Source: Ephemerocybe angulata (lineage: Eukaryota > Basidiomycota > Agaricomycetes > Agaricales > Psathyrellaceae). From it: 64,000 nt of DNA. Below are positions 56,040-64,000 of the stretch, one piece after another. Within the stretch, counting starts at the first letter, position 1. Every line of letters starts with the position of its first letter. Made by a program: the position numbers and the translations under genes. The stretch covers positions 1 through 64,000 of the forward strand of contig JAACJK010000126.1 of the NCBI GenBank assembly GCA_013368325.1, read 5' to 3'. The notes beneath the pieces are model-generated. The model ran no database searches. It had not been told where the DNA came from and saw nothing but the letters and a program-made list of their open reading frames with translations.

Positions 56040-57050
56040 ATCAGATACCTTAGATGTTGAGACCAAAAGTCCGCGGCTATTCATGGGCGCTTACTACCAG
56101 CGGTTGTTGGAACTGGCTAGCGAAAGGGGATAGCGGAGGCTGGACACAAACCCGATTAGTCCGGGCTTCGGTCACGGGCCGGTGCCTGTATCCGATGTCG
56201 CAACGCAACGGCCACGACCCCTGCAATGCGCACCTCCACTCCTAAGCTTCTGAACGACAAACTCTTAGCGGTTGGTATTCGCAATCCTGGATAGCGACAT
56301 GCTGCGCCAGTGCCATCCGACCGTCCTCGTCCTTCCTAACCTCAGTCCCCACCATCCCGTTGCAGATTCGCACATTCTCCCTTGCCCTCCTCTTCGAGTT
56401 CATTACTCTTCGCTCAATTGCAGTTGCCAGTTGCGCAACCGCGGCTATTGTTCTATGGCTACTTGCTTACGATTTGTTGCCCCACGCGCAGGGCGTCGGC
56501 GCCATCGGAGAATCAATGAAGCTCGAACTGGCGTTGGCGATTATGGGGCACAGCACTGGGCTATCAATAACCAAGGGTCTAGGAAGAAGGTACATAGGCT
56601 GTTTTTGTGCCCTGGGGTGAGGCGAGTTACGAGTAAGTTCCACACCATATCCAGTGCGTCTTCGTGCATCATTCCTTGCTGGGAATCGTGATCGAATACA
56701 CTTAGCCCTTTCCAATTCAACGCACTTTTTGTCTATTATTCACATCTTCCAGACTGTAACTAAAGCAGTCCTATAGAGCTTTCACACCTCTCTCGTCACT
56801 TCGATTCAACTTCCATCGCCTACCTCACCGCGGCCGCGGCCGTTCCCCGCCAAACTCAATCTCGATACTGCAGGGCACCGTTATTTAACACCTGGGAGAG
56901 TGTACTGTGATTTCGGCTGAGCCCATGTTCGAAGTACCGCAGTGCCAGGTGCGTCCGTTGCTGCGATATATCCGCTGAGACTGACCTCCTCCTCCTCGTA
57001 CCTCTCCTTCCCTCAGATCACCGTCTCTTGGTCAAGTCGACCCCAGGCCT
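56040..57050. repeat. Inverted partner of arm A (38585-39150), with ~500-bp insertion
   Basis: 56040-56375 and 56855-57050 match the reverse complement of 39150-38870 and 38790-38585. The extra segment between them contains a hydrophobic frame (FSLALLFEFITLRSIAVASC ATAAIVLWLLAY, 56360-56480), possibly a transmembrane exon present only here. Confidence 0.85.
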
Positions 57051-57429
57051 CCACTGCGGTTTATCAGTACCTCTTATCTACGCTTTTTGAATCGCTTCAT
57101 TCTGTACGTCGCCCGCGTCTGTTCCTTTCTTCCTCACGTTTCTAATATTCTGTCCTGCAGAAACCTCCAACCAGTTCTTCTACTGGGAGTTCAAGCTCTT
57201 GTGCACCCCATTAAACTACCTACCGATTTATACCGTCTTGTCTCGCTGCCAAATGCCAGAGTCTGGCTCTTATGACCTTCAAGACCACCAGCGCGGCCAC
57301 ACACGTCTGGATCGAGGCCCGAAGGTTGAGACTTCAGTGTTGGACGTCTCCTGGGCGGCATCTCAGAGGTCAACACTGCCAACCCCATCGTCGGCGGTCG
57401 CTGCCATTTGCGAAAAGGTCCAGCCCTAC

Positions 57430-58800
57430 ATTCAAGAACCCTCTGTTGCCGACGGCGTCAATGATATTGCGTTCGATGTGGCCTACGGGCAGTTCTAAGA
57501 GTCCGATCTTCGAGACCAAGGCTGGCTCTATGCCCACGGTCCCTGCGCCTGAAGAAGGATATATCTGATGGTTGGCGTATGCGTGTCTCCCTTGCTCGTG
57601 CTCTCTTCAAGCCCCCTCTCCTCCTCTCCTCCTTGACCAGCTCACGAACCATTTGGATCTCGGTACCATCTTTTGCCCCGAGGCGTATGTCTCTACCACC
57701 ATATCTCCGGCTCCCAGAATTACATGGACTCCATCTGCAAGTACATCATGGACCTTACGTGGAGGAAGGAGCTCACGTACTACTCCTGTAACTATTTGAC
57801 CTATATCAAGACAAATCAGGAGAATGAGGTCGATTCACTGAAGGCCTACTACAACAAGCAGCAGGATGAGATCGCCCGTATCCATGTAGAAGTGGGTCAT
57901 TCTTTCTTCTCATTCGATGACATTCGATGACATTGTGCTTACGGGTCCAAGGTTCATCGCTTCCGCCGGTGCCTACACTAACTTGGTTCGTCAAGCTAAG
58001 TCAAAGCAGAAAATCATTGAAAAGATGGGGGTCGCCAGCCTCATCGAGGAGATCGAAGTTGGAAAGCCCCTCCCGCACATGCCAGATCTTGATCCTCTCT
58101 TTCTTCTCCACTTACGCCTTCGCAGCTTTAAACAAGCTTTAACGTCGAGTTATCAATCGTCTCCCTCCCTCCATCGTCGCCTTCTCGTACTCGGGCAAAA
58201 ATGAGGACTACCTGTATAAGAACCTTTCGTCCGATATTGAGCGGTTGTTCTTCCTGCCTCTCAACTTCGATCGACACGCATCCCCGCAGCATAGACTCCT
58301 GCATCACCATCCTCGGTGCGAACGGTACCGGCAAGTCTACCTTCCTCCCACTCATCACTGGCGCGCTCCAGCCGTGTGAGGGTACCGTTTCAAAGCATGT
58401 TGGTCTCAAGCTCGCCACGTACTCTCAGTATTTGGCTGATCAGTTCCCCCGCGACCCCTGGCCGATCCAGTATCCAGAAGTTGTTCTTGATCAAGTACCC
58501 CGAGGAGGATGCGCAGGCGCGGAGAGCGCAGTGCGGACGATGTCGGTCTCAGTGGCCAGCATCAGACGAGTCCTATCAAGAACCTTTCGGACGGTTTGAA
58601 GAATTGGGTTGTGTTTGCATGGTTCCGGTTCAAGGTTGTGTTTATCGGTTGGGGAATGTGTGCTGATACAGTCATTGGGGTGTAGATGAGCCCACTGACC
58701 ACCATTTGGATGGGGAGAGTATCGATACACTCGCCAAACGCTTGCCTGCGCGATCAAGGCATCTGAAAGTGGAGCTGCTACTGCTACCCATGACTTCTCT
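57430..58800 (+). pseudogene. ABCF-type ATPase (Arb1/ABCF2-like) pseudogene
   Basis: The order of fragments follows an ABCF protein with two nucleotide-binding domains: FETKAGS (57510), KKDISDGWRMRVSLARALF (signature of the first domain, about 57552), LLLDQLTNHLDLG (Walker B region, D and E altered), ISGSQNYMDSICKYIMDLTW (57705), TYIKTNQENEVDSLKAYYNK QQDEIARI, FIASAGAYTNLVRQAKSKQK (57953), GKNEDYLYKNLS (58193), ITILGANGTGKSTFLPLITG (58305, Walker A), GALQPCEGTVSKHVGLKLAT, PIKNLSDGLKNWVVFA (second signature, about 58576) and DEPTDHHLDGESIDTLAK (58688). Frames change at least six times and a short duplication (cattcgatgacattcgatgac) lies near 57915. ABCF2/Arb1 acts in ribosome biogenesis and translation. 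This copy is dead. Introns were not obvious, so a retrocopy is possible. Confidence 0.82.
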
Positions 58801-58829
58801 AAGTCTTCTGCCCTCTCACTTTGCACTGC

Positions 58830-59600
58830 ATCTCATTTCGTGTTCGCTTTCGATTTCACCTTCGTTTCAAATTGGATATAGTTTCCGTCTAGTTTTCTTT
58901 CGATATCCCTTGTCTGTTCGGTGTCGCCAACGTAGACGTTTAGGTCTGCCATCTTCTGTTCGGCGTTGCAACATGGGTTCATGTTTGCCCTCGGTGCTTT
59001 CGATGCTTGTTGGCTGTTTGATGCCCATTGTTGGCGTCGGACTTGGTGTCTGCAATCTTCCACCGCATCGTGCGCTTTCATATTTTCCTTCGGTTGTCTT
59101 TGTTTCGTTCCACGTTTGTGGTCGATGATGCAAAGAAGCGGACAAGAGTGGAGCTGGCAGCGGAAGGGGAGATTCACCTTCCAACACGCACGTGCAAAAG
59201 AACACTTTAACTCTAAAATAAAGTCAGATTGCAATAGAACATCGGAATAATCAGAGATACTGAGGACCAGGTGGAAGGCACTCAAGCGATGCAAGTGCAG
59301 AAGGGGAGGAATCCATTGATGGTTAGACAACGATCCACCCAATAATATTGTGGGCAAGAGTAAAGTAATAATGCAGTGATCCGCAAGTGAATGAAACCAA
59401 AACGACGAATGACGAAGGATAAAAACAGGGATTCAAACACACGGAGAGACTACAAACAAGATGTGACTTTCATAATGGGGTGTGGATGTGAAGGTTGCAA
59501 CACACGCGGCGCGGAGCGATGGGCGCCTGTGTCGGTGCCTGTTCTGTGCTGGTACTTGGGGTACAGCATCATCGGAGTGCAGTCAAATGGCCGTGGCCTA
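58830..59600. other. No supported gene
   Basis: Short overlapping frames on both strands, T-rich on plus. No domain seen. Confidence 0.5.
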
Positions 59601-59607
59601 GAGGTAC

Positions 59608-60141
59608 TCAAAGAGCAGTAGTCACTGCATAGCGTGCATTGATAAGTTCCCTGCAGGCAAAAAGACATCAGACAGTGCTGCGGTGAGATATGCCAGGTAC
59701 TCACTTCGCGATCCTAATATTATCACGAATCCAGCCAGATTGCGCTGGGTTGCCCAACTGGCAGAGAAGGTCTCTGACAGTACTTATCTCTCCCTCTACC
59801 TGATCTCGCTTTGCTTGCGTGGCCACAAATTCTACTTCCGCATCCCTTTGCCTAGGGTTGGCAAGGCGGCCCGCGTTTGGATAAGCCTCGGAGTCCAGAG
59901 CCGAAGTATCAGCTGAATTGCTGGAGTGATGCTCCATTTGCGTCAGAGCGGCTTCTTGAGCCCTGAACATCTCATATGTATCAATATACCTGTCCAGGAA
60001 GAGCTGGACCAAATCTTCAAGTGTGGCCCTTGGCCACAAAGGGCCAATGTTCAAACGATGGACCTTCACACGGAGATTAGAATGTAGTTACGCAGTCAAC
60101 GACATGCAGACACTCACATCACCCGAGGTTGAACTTTCCAT
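59608..60141 (-). CDS. Small coiled-coil-like protein, three exons, unknown function
   Basis: complement(join(59608..59650, 59705..60063, 60118..60141)) is in frame and gives 141 residues. Both introns (54 bp each) start GTGAGT and end CAG or AAG. It starts MESSTSGD, then VHRLNIGPLWPRATLEDLVQ LFLDRYIDTYEMFRAQEAAL, a Ser/Asp-rich middle, and a helical stretch (DAEVEFVATQAKRDQVEGEI STVRDLLCQLG). Heptad-like spacing suggests a short coiled coil. The last 14 residues depend on the second intron being real; otherwise the protein stops at IRIAK. No family recognised. Confidence 0.5.
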
Positions 60142-60144
60142 AGT

Positions 60145-62550
60145 GGAGGGGCTCGAGATTGTTGTTGGAGGGAGGAGGTAAGGGCGGAACAAGTTACCAG
60201 ATGCAGAATGAACCAGAAAGTCCCATCAGGCCCCAGGGTCTCCCACGAGCCCCCACGCCAGATTTAGATAGGTGATAAATGCAATTGGCGTACAGCCAGA
60301 GCTACACTAGCACGAGTCGAGGATAGGACTATTCTTATATGCTGCAAGGCCAAACCTGGCGAGAAGCTCATCTTAGGCTATGGTGAACCAGATACCGCAG
60401 GGAAACCTTCGATCTCGCCAGCAGCTACGTCAGTGATTATATTGTGTCGCACCCTCCTTGGATTGGTTGTCAATCGAGGAAAACCACCACCCCCCTTCTA
60501 TTCTACATGTTGATGGATATGCAGCATATATTCTATTTATTAGTCCAATCCTGATTGTCTTGCATATCCAGCGTCTGGAGCTAGTCGACGAGTGATGGAA
60601 GTTACCAACAGGCAAGAGGGTAGGCAGGACACAGGGCAGAGGTAAGAAAGGCTGCGTTAACTCTGAGCGCTCGTTGCTAGCTATGATGTTACCATATATC
60701 GAGTGCCAGACAAAGTCGGAGACCCAAGATACGGGTGGTCTGCTTACTTCCGTGGGGGTACAGTCACAATCGAATACAGCCTTCCCTCCGATCGTCGTAC
60801 TCATGCTGACACTCATTGCGGTTGAAGGTGTCCCATCTTGCCATTTCTATTAAGCACCAGACGAGCACTACAAATTACAATCACGCGCCTCACCAAAAAG
60901 GGATGTATTGAACACCGGAATACAAATGTTGGAAATATTTAAAGGACTCGTCATATCATATATTTTACTTGGAATCGACGGTGCTGAAGGGAATGCGATC
61001 GGCCTGCGCGCCGATCGCGTCGCCATCATGTTTGGGGGCTTAGAGCCCTGTATCCTGTCGGGGTTTCCAGATTTTCTATGTAGTATTATAGCTCTCTTGT
61101 GATTCGATTTCTTAGTTACTCCGCCCATCATCGTCCCGATCCCCTCTCCGTGAGCAAATATCCATTTCATTTGTTCTACCCTACGAGCTATGGCCAGAGC
61201 CCCCTCACACTTAGAGCCTTTGTTAGCTCATCTTGAGTTTGAAAAATCCCCATCTGGTTCCTCTCGCTTTCCCACTTTTCTATCCGATTGGTATCGGGGC
61301 TTGGGTGCAACATTGAATGATCGGGGAGCAGGGTCCATCCGGCTCTGCCTGACGATGACGGAAGCTCTATTGCGAGGTTGTGGAGGCTTAATTTCGTGCT
61401 CTCACCAGTCCTGACTTGTTGACTAATAATCTATCCGCATTCGCAGCCATTAAATAAGTACCAGGGATGTATTGCAAGATACAGTGTAGATGAAACTGCA
61501 CTATTGGTTCCAACCTTGTTCCAACCAGCCTTCTTTATCCTGGTGGGAATGACATAGAGGGATGAGGCCTATATAAAGCGACTCGACACTCCACTCCGAT
61601 TCCCTGGCCCTCTTAACGATCCGCACCTAATGAATGGTGATGTTGTATGAGTAGACTCTGTTTCTGCCTGCGCTTTATGGTGTACTTATATGATAATTTA
61701 AATCGCGCCGAACCAACCTGGGCAGAGTGAACGTAAGTTGGAGTCAAGTGAGAGAACACCCAATATGGAGCCTGCCCTCCCCATACACCTCAACTGCTCC
61801 GCTATCATATTCATCCTTCAATCTCTGTTTATCCGCTGCATCTCCGCACGCACAAGAACTCGACAATCGGAATTGTAAACGATCGCAGCAGGACGAAGGA
61901 GTACTGCGATGCACGCCGAATGCCAGCATGCACGAACTTCAATTGGGCGGGAGAAGCCGATGCTCGAGCCCGAGTTTCGTCGACTCCTGTGTATCGAAAC
62001 ATAGCGGCAAACGACATACCTAGCGCAAATCGCACTCGTTCCCTCCGGTGATCGTTCCTCAATCAACTGTAGTCTGCGGAGCCAGTGCAGGGTTTGTAAT
62101 GGACCCGACAAGGAACATACCGAAATGCATGTGTCGGGTGGATCGGGTGTGCGTGGTGTAGGTGCCAGATTAATTTGATTCGCTTTGTGTAATGAGTTAT
62201 CAGTCGTAGGCGTCGTTCTGTTGCAAAAAAGTCTCTAATTAGAAGGAATAAATGATTGCAAAATCCTTTCTAACTAGAAGCCGCAGCTTATGTCAACGTT
62301 ACCTGAATAGAAAGGAGCACAATTTGACTGATGTCTCTCAGCAACTTAGGTGCGCGTGGAAAGCTATTCGACGAGATAGCTGATGTATCTGTATAGAACA
62401 GGTTTCCGATACAAACTTGCCACCAATTCATCGTTCTGCGGAATGCCGATTCCGGAGGAAAGGGTACACAGTTTTCAGAAGATTACCGTGCAACAGACTC
62501 CACCGTCCATAGGAGTAAATCCAACCAGCGTAAACGGGCGCCGCCCACTG
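60145..62550. other. No supported gene; short open frames
   Basis: A minus frame at 60430-60816 (128 codons) and frames at 60868-61170, 61190-61414 and 61727-62111 have no recognisable domain. A TATA box with nearby start (gcctatataaagcg, about 61568-61581) looks promoter-like, but no gene follows that I can support. Confidence 0.4.
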
Positions 62551-62559
62551 CCCAGGCCG

Positions 62560-63950
62560 ATGGGCGCTTAGCGGACCTTGAATCAGTGGGGTCAAAAGCA
62601 CGGGGATAGGCTGCGGATAGGCGAGCTAGATCGCAGTGGGACGCCGATCAGTCCGGGGTCGTCCCAAATTTGTTTTATGGGACGGTCGGTGACTGTACAT
62701 CTCGGTTAAGCTCAACCACCACAACCGCTGGCGCCTAGTGACTACGACCTGTTCCCCACCAACACGAATGATAGGAGAAACGATGGATGCCGTAGTAGAG
62801 CAGGAAATCACAGCCGAGATTGTACAGATTCCGTCGGATCTCGTGTTGGGAGACGACGAAATTCAAGCCATGTACGTATAATTATCTCAAGGTAATTTCA
62901 CTTCTAACGATGATATAGTGCAGAAATAATGGTTAATGATCGACTAGAGAGGATTCCAGAGCTCCAGTTCGCTATCGCGTCAACCCAGCTAACCAGGAGG
63001 CGGCCGTTCTCACCTGTGCTCCTCCACCGACTACTCTTTCGACCCGCACCCGCCCATCCACAACACCACGCCCAACGACGGTTATTTCTCTTGTAGACCA
63101 CCACGCTCGAGCAGCTTGTCCTGCGCTCGCTCTCACATGAGCCGTGGTCTGTCGCCCAGCATGCGCAAGAAGAGCGCAGATACGATCTGCAGTGTGACAA
63201 ACCAGGGGATGGAGAGGGGCCTTCCGTGGCATCTCCTGCAAGTGCGGATAAAGCTGACGGAGCTGACGGAGCAGGGAGCGGGGTAGGGGGAGAGTACGTG
63301 TAGGGTCGTTCCAGGGTTCCCGCTGAGCTCGGTGATGGTTTTGCCTCTGGACGCCCTTATTTGGGTGCTCTAGAAGGGTCTACAGGATAACGAGAGAGTC
63401 GAGGTGCGTAAATTCCTTATCGCGTTCGACGAATATCCTTCCTTCAATCAACATTCGTTCGCCTGTTCATTCCCTTCACGTCGTCTTCTGTCTGAATTCT
63501 CCTCGGCAAAGTGACGTTCATCCCCAATTTTCATATTCGCTCTAACCCACGAGTCTCGCATCTCCATTTTCTCGTTGGGTTCTTTGCACCATTTCTTTCG
63601 TTCGTTCGTTCCGACGATGTTTACTTTTTGAGTATACCTTACCTTTCATGCCCAGCTTGAATCTTCACCCATCCCATAACTAACAGCTCTTGCAGGCCCG
63701 AAAAGCCGTCTTCATGGCTTCCGCCTCCTTCCTCACCCCCCGCCGAACTAGCCCAATTCGCCCGATCCTTGTCGTCCCCGCCCCCGCCTCGGACCGCACA
63801 AATGCCAACTATGTGCACCTCACCAAGCTCATCTCAGTGCTCATCTCGCTGTGCACGAACCCATTGATCACCGCGCCGTACCTCCCTGTTTTGGTCTTCG
63901 TCTTCTGTTTCGTTCTCGCGTATTCGCCCCCCGGCGGCCACGTTTAATGA
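62560..63950 (+). pseudogene. Importin beta (Kap121/Pse1/IPO5-type) pseudogene, copy 2
   Basis: Similar to copy 1, including non-coding sequence upstream: 62568-62690 (gggcgcttagcgg, cggggata, atcagtccggggtcgtcccaaat) matches 48776-48875. Coding pieces: AEIMVNDRLERIPELQFAIA (62930), RRPFSPVLLHRLLFRPAPA (62998), a stop, TTLEQLVLRSLSHEP (63100), RKKSADTICSVTNQGMERGL PWHLLQVRI (63165-63250), FPLSSVMVLPLDALI and KGLQDNERVE (to about 63402), then after an intron (gtgcgtaaattcc...ctcttgcag, 63403-63695) ARKAVFMASASFLT (63696). This copy keeps HEAT segments that copy 1 has lost. Stops and frameshifts show it is not functional. It runs out of the window. Confidence 0.78.
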
Positions 63951-64000
63951 GCTGGAGTGCAATTTGCGTTTGGCGGATAAGCCGACTGATACGCAGGCGC

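Noticed and set aside
58833..59357. 174-codon minus-strand frame
   Set aside because: Composition is not protein-like, it overlaps other frames of equal quality and has no domain.

Overview
The window looks like nuclear DNA of an Agaricomycete-type basidiomycete fungus, in a repeat-rich and gene-poor part of a chromosome. The evidence is short GT-AG introns (mostly 45-65 bp), a Plavaka-type transposase, a Ty3/gypsy element and several protein families that are typical of mushroom-forming fungi. There is no bacterial organisation. Most of the recognisable coding sequence is decayed, with frameshifts, in-frame stops and internal deletions.

Layout. 1-1896 is a ~157-bp satellite array. 1900-9270 is a broken Ty3/gypsy retrotransposon whose 3' tail lies upstream of its LTR (4293-4487), followed by gag, protease, RT, RNase H and a truncated integrase. 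An intron-like 382-bp insertion interrupts pol. 10.7-11.3 kb holds exons of a minus-strand basidiomycete gene. 11.3-15.7 kb is unresolved. 15.9-17.3 kb is an F-box/LRR-like acidic ORF (minus). 18.5 kb is a fragment of an SRPK kinase. 20.1-22.35 kb is a kinase-like gene with a frameshift. 23.1 kb is a small membrane protein. 23.95-24.96 kb is a five-exon membrane-anchored protein (minus, intact). 25.8-28.6 kb is an intron-rich minus-strand region encoding a charged, probably nuclear protein.

29.4-32 kb is a decayed Plavaka transposase. 32.6-36.9 kb is a six-exon zinc-finger protein whose C-terminal half has the spaced motifs of a tyrosine recombinase. A six-copy ~305-bp tandem array lies directly downstream (37-38.8 kb). 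Part of that array and its flank recurs, inverted, at 54-57 kb. 42-43.3 kb is a damaged F-box gene. 44.8-48.5 kb carries two tandem genes that fuse a restriction-endonuclease-like region to a kinase-like region, resembling the Crinkler/CR effector architecture. 48.8-50.5 kb and 62.6-64 kb are two pseudogene copies of an importin beta (Kap121/Pse1 type). 51.4-53.1 kb is an intact three-exon gene that looks like a double-stranded beta-helix dioxygenase relative. 57.4-58.8 kb is an ABCF ATPase pseudogene. 59.6-60.1 kb is a small three-exon gene (minus).

The parts do not form one pathway. They suggest a mobile-element landing zone where transposon genes, effector-like nuclease-kinase genes and duplicated, decaying copies of housekeeping genes accumulate. 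The two most interesting systems are the zinc-finger/tyrosine-recombinase-like protein next to a tandem array, and the tandem nuclease-kinase pair.
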